Positions 26,190 to 32,030 of a stretch of 64,000 nucleotides of DNA are shown here, in pieces (the stretch's first letter is position 1; every line of letters begins with the position of its first letter). The position numbers and the translations under genes were made by a program. The notes beneath the pieces were generated by a model, which ran no database searches, was not told where the DNA came from, and saw only the letters and a program-made list of their open reading frames with translations. The stretch comes from Temnopleurus reevesii (taxonomy: Eukaryota; Echinodermata; Echinoidea; Temnopleuroida; Temnopleuridae), in contig BQKZ01001940.1 of the NCBI GenBank assembly GCA_036244855.1, forward strand, positions 1-64,000, in the 5' to 3' direction.

Positions 26190-27322
26190 ATCATCACCAT
26201 CATCATTGTCTTCATCCTCGTCATCATCATTATCATCACTATCATCATTGTCTCCATCATCATCACCATCATCATTGTCTCCATCATCATCACCATCATC
26301 ATTGCATCAACATCATAATCATCATTACATCATCATCATCATCATCATCATTACCATTACATCATCATCATCCTCATTTTCATCATCATCATCCTTTTCA
26401 TTTCCTGTTCCTCCTTCCCCTCCAGGCCAATGATGGAGAGAATGAATACCAACCATCTGTTAATGTGTGCCCTGGACATGCCTCCTCACTGCAAGTTGAA
26501 CCTACAGTACAGGATCTCGACATCAAAGAAGAAGGTATTGAATATATTGTGTATTCTTATTTTACTGTCCTCTTTTTGTGCTTCCCTCTCCCTTCCCTCG
26601 AATGAAGGAGCGAATGGATGCCAGGACCATGCCTTCTCTCTACATGTTTAGCGTACAGTAATGTAACAAGACCGTGATATCAAAGAAGAGGGTAGGTTGA
26701 AGGTTTTCCTTGTGTTTTTAAGCTTCTGTCCACTGAAAACTTCGCCAGACATATTACTGATATTTTAGGTTATCAGAATTTACATGATGCTGATTAAATC
26801 TTGGGTCACGATGTTATATGTGTCCCTTTATATAGAAATTTGTTATTCCAACATTGATATGTTAAGTAACTTTTCTTTGAATCTTACTTTGCTTAGCAAA
26901 GATAACTTGATATGCTTATGCAGCTATGGTGGTTCTCGTGCAATGCAGTAGTCCTGTGATTACCATTGATTGATTAAGATTATCCTACTATGACATGAAT
27001 CGAGCTCACCACTACCATTGGCTCTCAGTGGTCTAGTGATAAGACACCTGTCTAGTCATCAGAAGATCGTGGGTTCGATTGCTACCTGAGAATGCCTGTT
27101 AATTTTTTTTCACGGCTTCTCGGTAAAGCACTGTCAATCAGTGCTTAAGACTGATCAGTACTTAAGACTAATCAGTACTTAAGCACTGTCAATCAGTTAA
27201 AAAAAGCTCGACTGGGAGTGGAGCTGGGATTATTGTGTGTGATACGAATTTATTTATGTCTCCGATAACTATACTTCATGTGAATAGATTGAACTTTTCA
27301 TGAACAATATGTATAAATTACA

Positions 27323-27353
<31 letters not shown>

Positions 27354-30300
27354 TTCTTTTTGTTATTATACTCATTACATTGATTTTTGGTAAGGGATTT
27401 GTAATTGAGCACTAAACACATTTCCTTAGTAAAGCACCACCCTATAAAAAGTGCTCCTCATTAAGATGCTGAACAGGCGTTCAATGAGTATCAACCTAGA
27501 AGTAGAAGTAGAAGTGGCTACATATGTTGGGATAAGGCAAAAATTATTTGAAAGATTATCCTTGTTTTAAATCTCATTCCCATAGGCATCGCTACCTTGA
27601 TGTGCTACTTGGAGCTCCACCCAGATCGCTGGCTCGTAACCAGCCCACACACCTACACAACCTGCACGCTCAACTTCTACGGAGGCCCTAGAGAGCTACG
27701 CGAGTGCGCCCTCAAGAGTCCTGTGGTTGGTGCGGCTCTTGCTAGGGAGAGGATCAGCGGTAAGAAAGGAGCAAAGGATGATGGAAAGACGACGTTGATG
27801 TTTGACGTAGTGGAGCTAGCCAGCGCCATGGGTTGGGAGCTGACGCCAGTGAAGAGGGAACTTAGGCAGCTACAGTGGAAACAGGATAAGATAAAGGGTA
27901 TGGGTCACTCAGATAAGACATGTTGGAGATTGGTCTTAGATTTAAAATTTGTGCTAAAATCAACCTCTAACCTTGTGCTCAGATTAACCCTTCAGCAACT
28001 GAGCTGCCTCAAATCACCCCTCATATTACTTTAAGTGGATTACGCGCTTTTGTAACCATGGTAATCAATCTCGTGGGGCTATGAATGATTAATTTACTAT
28101 GTGTGCAATGCTTATGTTCTTAGAAAATCAATTAGATTGATTGAAATCTAACTTACATGTGAAATAGAATGTATCGTTTTCAACAAATTTTTAGAAAATG
28201 ACACCATCTGAATCAGTTTAATTTAGCATTATTTTTGTAACAAATTCAGAGTCTTTACTAAAATTACTCCCTGCAGTGTACCCAATCGCCAAACTTTTTA
28301 ATCATCCATATGTTTCGCTGGAAAACCTGTATCACCCACTTTTTGTTATTGCCTATCAATTAAACTGAATTTGCATTCATGACCAAGTGAACACACAAAC
28401 TGTTAACATCACTCTTCATCACAGTCCATAAGCATGTCCCATGCTATTCAATTACTTAAGGCCTTCCCCTTCTTTCTCTCCTGGCACAGGTTGGGTGAGG
28501 ACCGGTGTAATGGTAGAGTTCTCCGACCTGGCATTCTCCTTCCGTTGCCGTGGTAACCTGAGTAACACAGAGATGGATGGCGTGGTTGACTTCCTGTATC
28601 AGAGGGTGATGCTGCTAGAGCAGAGAGAGCTCGGGCAACTCAATGCTATCTACTCCACACTCGAGAGGTAAGAACTCCTGATGCCTAGGCTGTTAACCAC
28701 CGTGTGCTGAATTCTCCACATTGAATTGAACTCTTATGGGCCCTGTAACGTGAAAGGTGCAATTAAACTTACAATGAATATTAATCATAAGTCTGTGGCA
28801 AAATGTGTACCAAAGAGATACTATGAATTGCAAAATTAATCGCATCTCTTTATGTTACAGGTCCATGAAGTGATATTAAATGGGGTAATGAGTGTAGTAA
28901 ATGAGATGTGCTCAAATGAGTAACATTAGAGTGCAATGTTTTTGTGCAATGCACTGGTGAGAGCACAATAATAATAGTAATAGATGCAATTTATATAGCG
29001 CAAGTATCCACTCTGCTGAGTGCTCAAGGCGCTTTGCATTATTATTACCCTGGCTTTAGCCCAGCAGCCACCAGCGCACTTGGCATTTCAAAGAATAAAT
29101 ATTCCTACCAGGTACCCATTCACCTCACCTGGGTTGAGTGTAGCACAATGTGGATGAATTTCATGCTGAAGCAAATTAACGCCATGGGTAGGACTCGAAC
29201 TTGCGACCCACAAGAAGGGTGCAGCATATTGTCAATACTAATACCCAGGTTTGTGACGATATGCACGCAGTCTTCTGGCAAAACAATGGGCTAGGCGAGC
29301 GACTTTATTGCGCGCACAGCTGACGTACGAAAGTGTGAAATCTATCGAAATTGTAATAAAGATCATGACATGATGAACAAGGGGTTTAGTTTAGCATAGA
29401 CACATTCTAGAAGCATGTATGTATTAAAGATATGTACCAAAATTATTCAAGTTCCCAAGACTTTGTAGGTGAAAGATAGTACTATGCTTGTTCAGAATTT
29501 ATTGGTTTATTTCTGTTGTTAGATTTTCTAATTTGCTATTTCCAAACTCATTGTTATTGCAATTTGTTAACAGTGGCAGAACCAATTCAATTGACAGCAG
29601 CTTTCTTGGCTACCATCTGTAATTCAAAGGTATTGATCCAAGGGTTTTTTTTTTACCTTACAACTTTAATAATTGAATAATGTAATTGCTGAATCCCTAC
29701 CATGACTACTTGTAAAATAGATAAACATCCATGATTTGGAAATCTAATGTTCATCTTCAATTTTATTTTGACAGTGTATCAAAGTCAACCTACATGGATT
29801 GCTGTGACGGAGTGGATGTGAAGAAAAGCAATCATTTACGAGGAGAACTCAGCAAGTATTTCACTGAGGAACTGGACATCTCCAAGATAAAGACTCGTCA
29901 AGAGGAAAAAGCTAAGGTCAGAATCAAGCTTTTCACGATCATTTCATTATCTAAAATAGAGTCATCTCGTTTGTAGCATTATTCTGTTCAAGTAGACTTT
30001 ACAGTAAAGTAACGAAAGTGTAGGTTAGCCAGGTATGTACTGAAGTATTTATGTATAGGTAACTTTACGCATTACTCTCCGTACTGTTATGTTTTTTCAA
30101 ATACAGGGTCCCAGCCCTTTACGCTTGCTATGCCAAAATTGTAAATATGTAACTCTATTCAACAAATTTGTAAATTATTGAATTAAATTGAATTGGAGTC
30201 TGCCTCTGTTGAGTCCCTTGGGACCTCAAAAAATCTGTTTGATTTTGGGGAGAAATTTGATTTACAGAGATCCATGCTTTTTCCCTGGCCAGAAGCCACA

Positions 30301-30883
30301 TGCTTTCTGAGCGCTGATATATTTTGACTCTTTTAGGATTTTTTAATCTTATTCTTTCATACTAGCAGATATTTTATTTTCAGGCCTTAAATGAGCCTAA
30401 GGCAACCCAAGGCAATGATCTTTGGTGCCCTCTTTGGTTTTCCTGTTTTTCTCTATGGTTTTGTCTTGAGTAGAAAAGTGCAGTTCATAAAAATTGCCTA
30501 GTATTTGATGCCTTAATGAAATCCTATTTCGACACTTGATTCTTACTTTCAAAGCCATCAAGAGGATAAGTTCAATATGTTTTGAGATGATTTTTGCATT
30601 GTTAAATAAATATCTTTATCATAAAATATACTTCTGTTTGAACACACAGGTCGACCTCGCTGAGGAGGGCCGTATCCGAATGAATGTTCGTCAGTTCATC
30701 AGCGTTAACCATGACAGGACGTTCACAGGTCGCGCAATCGCACGCATCTTCCAAGGAATCGCGAGCCCATGCTTCCCTGCGCAAGTCTGGGGCAGGGATA
30801 GGAGATTCTGGAGAAGTCATGTAGAGGGCGAATTTAGGACTATTATCAGGATTGCCAACGAAGAAGTCATGAGAATGAGATGA
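6740..30883 (+). CDS. recql4: ATP-dependent DNA helicase Q4 (RECQL4 type), 19 exons
   Basis: This is a RecQ-family 3'-5' DNA helicase that in animals joins replication initiation (Sld2-like N-terminus) to genome maintenance. Exons: 6740-6875, 7535-7650, 8435-8629, 9355-10448, 12620-12822, 13743-13862, 14651-14782, 15587-15679, 16554-16762, 18181-18372, 19719-19901, 23289-23589, 24351-24613, 25176-25301, 26426-26534, 27586-27897, 28490-28667, 29775-29916, 30650-30883. All junctions are GT..AG with matching phases, giving 4338 nt or 1445 residues, against about 1208 in human RECQL4. The extra length is mainly exon 4 and a charged insert in exon 12. Motifs present: [10 protein letters not shown] (0), STGAGKS (I), DEAH (II), LTATATR (III), IVYC (IV), [16 protein letters not shown] (V), GRAGRDG (VI). 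The exon 6 region may add repeat-encoded exons. Identity is firm; exact splicing around exons 6, 11 and 12 is inferred. Confidence 0.93.
6910..7280. repeat. Probable dispersed repeat in intron 1
   Basis: Begins with a SINE-tail-like motif (TTCAAAGCGCTCTTATAGAAC) and has no reading frame related to the gene. It is considered repeat-derived from that motif only; no second full copy was found in the window. Confidence 0.3.
7535..7650 (+). CDS. recql4: recql4 exon 2: end of Sld2-like helix
   Basis: Residues 46-84. It opens with [11 protein letters not shown], equivalent to the LYREYRTLKR segment of human RECQL4 and completing the Sld2-like region. The remainder is polar (His/Ser/Asn-rich). Acceptor TAATATAG, donor GAA|GTAAGT, phase 1 in and phase 0 out. 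Confidence 0.88.
8040..8110. repeat. SINE/LINE tail fragment
   Basis: 'CTTATAACGCGCTTTTCC' followed by 'GGCCCCAAGCACTTACAAGA' has the look of repeat tails that occur beside tRNA-SINE bodies in this genome; the rest of the element is missing. Confidence 0.35.
8435..8629 (+). CDS. recql4: recql4 exon 3: WGAHLN motif
   Basis: Residues 85-149. It contains [10 protein letters not shown], a motif shared with the N-terminal half of vertebrate RECQL4 (WGAHLN), in a highly charged context. Both ends are phase 0, so the exon is symmetric and skippable. A decayed copy follows immediately downstream (8660-8826). Confidence 0.85.
8660..8826 (+). pseudogene. Decayed shadow of recql4 exon 3
   Basis: It repeats GATGTTTGGAGAGCCCATCTC and the exon's final segment (AAGCTCTTCAATAACAGCAATC..CAG|GTTGGT), including a donor-like end. 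Several frameshifts and a stop (AGTCTGCACTAA) prevent coding. It is a local duplicate of the exon and its 3' splice-donor flank. Confidence 0.8.
9355..10448 (+). CDS. recql4: recql4 exon 4: large disordered exon with VRLNM motif
   Basis: Residues 150-513, the biggest exon. It is mostly Ser/Lys/Glu/Asp-rich and probably disordered, with an acidic run ([11 protein letters not shown]) near the end. Conserved islands are [38 protein letters not shown], and the terminal [16 protein letters not shown], which corresponds to the NYVRLNMKQKHY segment of human RECQL4. The intron splits an Arg codon (AG|G). It accounts for much of the length excess over vertebrate proteins. A separate - strand frame over 9345-9857 is a shadow of this exon. 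Confidence 0.9.
10765..11219. mobile_element. Foldback MITE with TTAA ends
   Basis: Arms of about 100 bases are near-perfect inverted repeats (left TTAAAGGGGAACCAG, right CTTGGTTTCCCTTTAA with mismatch); TTAA occurs at both ends (10765-10768, 11216-11219). Relatives are at 57879-58491, and fragments at 49069-49290 and 60210-60450. The allelic position in the 1-4796 block is empty, showing insertion polymorphism between copies. It shares terminal bases with the element at 5689-6374. Confidence 0.85.
11233..12124 (+). mobile_element. 5'-truncated CR1-type LINE, 3' end of ORF2
   Basis: An open frame from about 11246 to the stop at 11896 reads [57 protein letters not shown]. This is the C-terminal reverse-transcriptase thumb and tail region typical of CR1/jockey-like LINEs. 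A short 3' UTR ends with GATAAGCGCTATATAAG. A 7-base target duplication TAGATTG flanks it (11226-11232, 12125-12131). It is absent from the allelic block 1-4796, so it is a recent, probably polymorphic insertion. The frame is intact although 5'-truncated. Confidence 0.85.
12330..12390 (+). pseudogene. Partial shadow of recql4 exon 5
   Basis: After CATGCTCAG it copies GGGTAAAGGAGGAATGAGAG and GAGGCATACAAGAG. It then loses the equivalent of the middle of the exon and ends. It sits 290 bases upstream of the functional exon 5 and differs from the copy-1 version (632-700) by a small deletion. Confidence 0.7.
12620..12822 (+). CDS. recql4: recql4 exon 5: RG-rich region and CCHC zinc knuckle
   Basis: Residues 514-581. 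[11 protein letters not shown] parallels the KQAWKQKW segment of human RECQL4. An Arg/Gly-rich tract ([17 protein letters not shown]) follows, then [14 protein letters not shown], a C-x2-C-x4-H-x4-C zinc knuckle that in RECQL4 proteins binds nucleic acid. It enters in phase 2 and leaves in phase 1. It is duplicated at 931-1133 in the redundant block. Confidence 0.92.
13183..13655. repeat. Dispersed repeat with GGAGGCAT ends (main copy)
   Basis: Same element as 1494-1966, in intron 5, with a few substitutions clustered in its first 100 bases. Unclassified. Confidence 0.6.
13743..13862 (+). CDS. recql4: recql4 exon 6: [12 protein letters not shown] linker, unit 1 of an array
   Basis: Residues 582-621. 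It reads [16 protein letters not shown], then [19 protein letters not shown], with acceptor TTGATTGCAG and donor CAG|GTAGGT. It is phase 1 at both ends, so further units can be inserted without changing frame. No enzymatic motif is present; it lies between zinc knuckle and helicase core. It is the first of five similar units. Confidence 0.75.
13863..14521 (+). repeat. Tandem array of exon-6-like units (about 167 bp)
   Basis: Donor sites CAACCAG|GTAGGT recur at 13862, 14029, 14196, 14363 and 14521 (spacing 167, 167, 167, 158). Each unit has a CT/GA-rich intron of about 76 bases and a PTLEEA-type coding stretch. Units 2-4 have a one-base deletion relative to unit 1 but would be in frame if spliced at ATAAG|AA. 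Unit 5 ([20 protein letters not shown]) is in frame from GAG|AAAAGG. Which units are exons cannot be decided from sequence. In the 1-4796 block the fourth unit is lost in the N at 2610. Confidence 0.8.
14651..14782 (+). CDS. recql4: recql4 exon 7: linker before helicase core
   Basis: Residues 622-665: [20 protein letters not shown], then [15 protein letters not shown]. It aligns in position with the PSLDPTVLPLYSLGPSG linker of human RECQL4. Acceptor TTTCTTGCAG, donor GATT|GTAAGT; phase 1 in and out. Confidence 0.82.
15319..15395 (+). pseudogene. Shadow of recql4 exon 8
   Basis: After acceptor ATGTAACAG it reads [11 protein letters not shown], skips five codons (those for MGYET in the real exon), then reads [10 protein letters not shown], followed by a stop (TTTCTGTGA) in place of a donor. 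The eleven codons before the gap differ from exon 8 at five positions, all synonymous. Inclusion would truncate the protein. The copy-1 equivalent is at 3500-3576. Confidence 0.8.
15587..15679 (+). CDS. recql4: recql4 exon 8: helicase motif 0
   Basis: Residues 666-696: [21 protein letters not shown], the Q-motif (motif 0) that contacts the adenine of ATP, then EQAMMRILS. It matches the [20 protein letters not shown] region of human RECQL4. Acceptor ATGTTCCAG, donor TCAG|GTAAGA. Confidence 0.9.
15693..15737. repeat. ATT microsatellite
   Basis: Simple trinucleotide run just after exon 8. Confidence 0.85.
15959..16234 (-). mobile_element. tRNA-derived SINE in intron 8
   Basis: Full-length-looking - strand member, same insertion as 4140-4415. 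Head with B box at about 16190-16200, tail toward 15960. Confidence 0.75.
16554..16762 (+). CDS. recql4: recql4 exon 9: Walker A and motif Ia
   Basis: Residues 697-766. It contains [18 protein letters not shown] (Walker A; Ser where human RECQL4 has Pro), [16 protein letters not shown] (motif Ia) and [12 protein letters not shown]. Acceptor CTCGACCTAG, donor AAG|GTGAGT, leaving in phase 0. Confidence 0.93.
16893..17175 (-). mobile_element. tRNA-derived SINE in intron 9
   Basis: - strand member with B-box region (CCCACCCATAGCG on the complement side) near 17100 and an ATT-rich tail at 16893-16915. The body is the common family. Confidence 0.75.
17176..18180. other. Remainder of intron 9, no gene seen
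   Basis: AT-rich, no exon-like frame with helicase similarity. It carries short repeat-like tracts only, including a 'TTTATATAGCGCAGTC' SINE-tail fragment at about 17936-17952. Confidence 0.5.
18181..18372 (+). CDS. recql4: recql4 exon 10: DEAH box
   Basis: Residues 767-830. [13 protein letters not shown], then [17 protein letters not shown] (motif II, Walker B), followed by [13 protein letters not shown], the aromatic-rich loop that in RecQ helicases couples DNA binding to ATP hydrolysis. It is phase 0 at both ends. Only one copy of this exon was found, unlike its neighbours. Confidence 0.93.
18769..18900 (+). pseudogene. Shadow 1 of recql4 exon 11
   Basis: Copies [20 protein letters not shown] with one Ser-to-Phe change after it, then diverges before the PTNLQLSVS part. 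The upstream AG (CCGTAAG) is a weak acceptor. Confidence 0.8.
18948..19090 (+). pseudogene. Shadow 2 of recql4 exon 11, open frame
   Basis: Good acceptor (CTTTCCTCTTTGTAG). It reads [20 protein letters not shown] and [11 protein letters not shown] with no stop. Relative to exon 11 I count about ten synonymous and one replacement difference over roughly 31 codons. The second half is frame-shifted relative to the real exon and no GT donor matches the position. It is the best-preserved copy of the five. Confidence 0.8.
19122..19230 (+). pseudogene. Shadow 3 of recql4 exon 11
   Basis: Retains the core LALTA(I/T)ATR-coding segment but lacks a normal start and has an 11-base internal repetition (CTGACAGCTGTCTGACAG). 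Confidence 0.75.
19335..19460 (+). pseudogene. Shadow 4 of recql4 exon 11
   Basis: After CTTATGTAAG, copies GTACTGAAGGAGAGGCTTAG and the TATA-motif segment, but a small deletion after CACTCGG shifts the frame and the second half is decayed. Confidence 0.75.
19543..19650 (+). pseudogene. Shadow 5 of recql4 exon 11
   Basis: After TTCATGTTAG, copies GTTTTAAGGGAGATGCTTGG and the following segment; replacements and a stop (CATAGCAG region) make it non-coding. Confidence 0.75.
19719..19901 (+). CDS. recql4: recql4 exon 11: motif III, functional copy
   Basis: Residues 831-891. [20 protein letters not shown] (motif III), [19 protein letters not shown], then [11 protein letters not shown], matching VPTNLHLSVSMD of human RECQL4. 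It is chosen as functional because only this member of six keeps the full length, a strong acceptor (CATCATTTTAG) and the donor AGG|GTAAGT in phase 0. Confidence 0.93.
19902..21120. other. First part of intron 11, no gene seen
   Basis: AT-rich intronic sequence with short local repeats (GGGATATTTCGAG-type runs near 20085-20125). Bases of about 20975-21105 recur at about 21850-21990, showing that the repeat unit of the exon-12 array extends upstream here. Confidence 0.55.
21272..21552 (+). mobile_element. tRNA-derived SINE within exon-12 array
   Basis: Starts with a tRNA-like head: A box GTGGTGTAGTGG, B box GGTTCGAATCCC. The family body follows and a tail TATAAAAGCCATTCATTATT with ATT repeats. 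Adjacent bases continue into the shadow at 21574, and the same SINE-plus-shadow arrangement recurs at 22845-23097. Confidence 0.9.
21704..21850. repeat. Assembly gap and end of GGAGGCAT dispersed repeat
   Basis: The N at 21704 is followed by the terminal part of the element seen at 1494-1966 (GATGGCGGAGGCATAAATTT, then GAGGATTCATCTAG) and an ATT run at about 21825-21855. Confidence 0.6.
22845..23070 (+). mobile_element. 5'-truncated tRNA-SINE within exon-12 array
   Basis: Lacks the tRNA-like head, starts around the CTCAACCCATGTGAGATG body and ends with the same tail as the SINE at 21272-21552. It was probably carried along when SINE and shadow were co-duplicated. Confidence 0.8.
23289..23589 (+). 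CDS. recql4: recql4 exon 12: motif IV plus charged insert, functional copy
   Basis: Residues 892-991. It starts [20 protein letters not shown] (motif IV), then [20 protein letters not shown] as in human RECQL4 (NRREDTERIAALLRTCLH). After that comes an insert of about 65 residues, first acidic ([14 protein letters not shown]) then lysine-rich ([16 protein letters not shown]), where the human protein has only a short linker. It is the only one of nine copies that continues past YCIRR into this sequence and has a donor (CCTG|GTAAAT). It differs from the shadows by Cys instead of Arg in DRF(C/R)RL. Confidence 0.92.
23614..23645. repeat. AATTTC hexamer repeat
   Basis: Short tandem run ATTTCA x4-5 immediately after the exon 12 donor. 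Confidence 0.85.
23646..24350. other. Intron 12, no gene seen
   Basis: AT-rich; no exon shadow recognised. Acceptor of exon 13 is TTGTTTCCTGAAG. Confidence 0.5.
24351..24613 (+). CDS. recql4: recql4 exon 13: motifs V and VI
   Basis: Residues 992-1079. [20 protein letters not shown], then [20 protein letters not shown] (motif V), [20 protein letters not shown] (motif VI, with arginine finger region) and [13 protein letters not shown]. Strongly conserved with human RECQL4. Phase 1 in, phase 0 out at ACT|GTGAGT. Confidence 0.95.
24752..24830 (+). pseudogene. Partial shadow of recql4 exon 13 (motif VI end)
   Basis: Reads [20 protein letters not shown] then LDKT in one open frame. Compared with exon 13, I count six synonymous and two replacement differences over 24 codons. 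The expected GTGAGT donor reads GTGATT. It lies 140 bases downstream of the real exon. Confidence 0.8.
24990..25060 (+). pseudogene. Shadow of recql4 exon 14 (upstream)
   Basis: After acceptor CCCTATAG: GGAAGTACTGAGTGCTGGCT and GAGGAGAAATAGG correspond to the start of exon 14 ([13 protein letters not shown]), with replacements; a later stretch TTCACTTTCAAGAAAAGTTT corresponds to FTIKKL. Confidence 0.65.
25176..25301 (+). CDS. recql4: recql4 exon 14
   Basis: Residues 1080-1121: [20 protein letters not shown] then [20 protein letters not shown]. It matches the [27 protein letters not shown] region of human RECQL4, just after the core, with a Cys cluster (CKC). Phase 0 both ends. Confidence 0.92.
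25350..25415 (+). pseudogene. Shadow of recql4 exon 14 (downstream)
   Basis: AAGAGAAGAGATACCTATGG, GAACTCTGAACTG and CGCTATCAAGAAACTT correspond to the middle of exon 14 ([14 protein letters not shown]) with indels; no acceptor or donor. Confidence 0.7.
25707..26395. repeat. Long (TCA/ATC)n microsatellite block
   Basis: Nearly continuous TCA repeats with TTC, ACC and other interruptions across intron 14. The long poly-Ser, poly-His and poly-Ile frames found in it on + and poly-Asp/Met on - are artefacts of the triplet. It ends 30 bases before the exon 15 acceptor. Confidence 0.97.
26426..26534 (+). CDS. recql4: recql4 exon 15
   Basis: Residues 1122-1157: [25 protein letters not shown]. It corresponds to the [20 protein letters not shown] region of human RECQL4. 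Acceptor CTTCCCCTCCAG, donor GAAG|GTATTG. Confidence 0.9.
26585..26692 (+). pseudogene. Decayed shadow of recql4 exon 15
   Basis: GAAGGAGCGAATGGATGCCA, CATGCCTTCTC, then GATATCAAAGAAGAG|GGTAGG follow the exon's order (CPGHASS..DIKEE|donor) with frameshifts and a TAG. It sits directly downstream of the real exon. Confidence 0.7.
27020..27510 (+). mobile_element. Second-type tRNA-like SINE
   Basis: tRNA-like head: A box TCAGTGGTCTAGTGATAAG, B box GTGGGTTCGATTGC (27022-27085). The body differs from the other SINE family and has internal near-palindromic copies of CTTAAGACTGATCAGT/AGCACTGTCAATCAG. An AT-dinucleotide run at 27318-27345 interrupts it. End defined only approximately. Confidence 0.55.
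27318..27345. repeat. (AT)n microsatellite
   Basis: Alternating AT run followed by a T-run. Confidence 0.9.
27586..27897 (+). CDS. recql4: recql4 exon 16
   Basis: Residues 1158-1261: [34 protein letters not shown] and [26 protein letters not shown]. It matches ETLLCYLELHPHHWLELL..MGWELASVRRALCQLQW in human RECQL4, a winged-helix-like RECQL4-specific region after the helicase core. Acceptor TTCCCATAG, donor AAGG|GTATGG. Confidence 0.95.
27898..28489. other. Intron 16, no gene seen
   Basis: Unremarkable AT-rich intron; no exon shadow found. Confidence 0.5.
28490..28667 (+). CDS. recql4: recql4 exon 17
   Basis: Residues 1262-1320: [20 protein letters not shown] then [19 protein letters not shown]. 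It matches the [38 protein letters not shown] region of human RECQL4. Leaves in phase 2 (AG|GTAAGA). Confidence 0.93.
28965..29225 (-). mobile_element. tRNA-derived SINE in intron 17
   Basis: - strand member: tail at 28965-29045 (ATAGCGCAAGTATCCACTCT), body, and tRNA-like head on the - strand near 29185-29215 with B-box-like GGTTCGAGTCC pattern (complement reads GGACTCGAACTT). Confidence 0.75.
29226..29774. other. Remainder of intron 17, no gene seen
   Basis: No exon-like sequence related to the gene before the acceptor TATTTTGACAG. Confidence 0.5.
29775..29916 (+). CDS. recql4: recql4 exon 18
   Basis: Residues 1321-1368: [33 protein letters not shown] then a Lys/Glu-rich end. It corresponds to the segment with LKDLLGRYFEEE in human RECQL4. 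Donor AAG|GTCAGA. Confidence 0.88.
29917..30649. other. Intron 18, no gene seen
   Basis: AT-rich intron without recognisable exon copy. Confidence 0.5.
30650..30883 (+). CDS. recql4: recql4 exon 19: C-terminus and stop
   Basis: Residues 1369-1445: [55 protein letters not shown], ending RMR-stop. It matches [40 protein letters not shown] in human RECQL4. A possible ATTAAA polyadenylation signal lies at 30962. A partial copy of this exon lies 170 bases downstream. Confidence 0.95.
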   Translation, partial: VDLAEEGRIRMNVRQFISVNHDRTFTGRAIARIFQGIASPCFPAQVWGRDRRFWRSHVEGEFRTIIRIANEEVMRMR

Positions 30884-31050
30884 TGGTCCTGAAAACAATT
30901 CTAGTTTGCTTGCTCTTCAGACCACATAATGGCAATGACTGATCAGAAATTCACTTACGGAATTAAAGATGATCACAGTGCTATTATAAACGTGATTGAA
31001 GAGGATAATATGATGCTATCCATGAGCAGGCCATCACAGGTATTATACTA

Positions 31051-31182
31051 GAGCATCGCGAGCCCGTGCTTCCTGGCGCAAGTCTGGGGAAGAGATAGGA
31101 GATTCTGGAGGAGTCATGTAGAGGGTGATTTTAGGACTATTGATAGGATTGCTAATGAAGAAGTCATAAAGATGAGATGATG
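31051..31182 (+). pseudogene. Open-frame copy of the end of recql4 exon 19
   Basis: After TATTATACTAG it reads [42 protein letters not shown]-stop without interruption. Compared with exon 19 I count about seven synonymous and six replacement differences, several of them conservative (E/D, R/K, M/I). The first half of the exon is missing. It could be an alternative last exon or a recent duplicate. Confidence 0.8.
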
Positions 31183-31600
31183 AAAATTTAAACTATTTAA
31201 GAAAATTGATTTCATGGTCTGAGATCATAAGTGTGCGCTCTTCCTTTCTCTTGTCAGCCCGTTTCTCTGCTTCAGAGATAATCTTGTAGACCCGAATTGG
31301 TGGTATAATAATGCTAGATTGACTCTTCTGTATTTGAAAAAGGTAGAGGAGAGACAATTTCAATGGATATGAGTTCTAGTTTGTTGCTCTTTAGACAATG
31401 TAATGGCACAGACTGTGATCAGAAATGTACCCACTTAACTATAAGATAGTCTTTATCTCTTTGTGTCCCCCTGCTTTTCGTCAGGAGAGTCGGGCTGACC
31501 CACATGGGTGGTACAATAATTCTACATCGACTTTTGAGTATTTGAAAAAGGTAGAGGAGAGACAATTTTAAGCAATTTGAATTAACATTTATAGGGAGTC
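31183..31600. repeat. Downstream tandem duplication after recql4
   Basis: The segment around 31255-31355 (CCCGAATTGGTGGTATAATA, GTATTTGAAAAAGGTAGAGG) recurs at 31480-31570. The 3'-flank segment 30895-30960 recurs at about 31370-31440, so the exon 19 copy is part of a repeated 3' region. Confidence 0.7.
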
Positions 31601-31865
31601 TTGTGTTATGAGGCATGATAACTGCTCAGAGTTTTTGAGTTGAAGAAGTAGTTAGTATTTCAGTCCCATCCTATCAGGATTTTCTAGGCTAACTTTTGAA
31701 GTATGCTGATGAAGAATGTTGTGATCATGAGATGATGATCAAAATCTTTCATAATTGATTCATAGCTACACTTTATACCATGTTACAGAGTTTACTGTGA
31801 TTTATTTGCTGAAGATCCTTGGGATCATGGAAATTATCTTGTTATTTCTTGGTAGAAAAACTAAA

Positions 31866-32030
31866 TATACAGTGGAACTTTGTTATTACGAGGTCAGATA
31901 GTGCAAGTTACCTCATATAACAATGTTAATTATATGGTCAAAGCTCTTTGTATCATTTTGTATTTCTACCCTGAAATAACAAGGTAATCTTCATAATCCT
32001 AAGGACCCGCTATAAAGAGGTTTTTACTGG
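31866..32030. mobile_element. pogo/Tigger-like MITE fragment
   Basis: Begins ATACAGTGGAACTTTGTTAT and ends ATAAAGAGGTTTTTACTGG. The pattern 'cagt..aac..gttat(t)acgag' is typical of pogo/Tigger-type inverted repeats. Related pieces are at 33880-33952 and 34693-34870. Confidence 0.6.

Noticed and set aside
25533..26605. Long + strand ORFs (poly-Ile, poly-Ser, poly-His) and - strand poly-Met/Asp ORFs
   Set aside because: They are the three readings of a TCA/ATC microsatellite and have no non-repetitive content.
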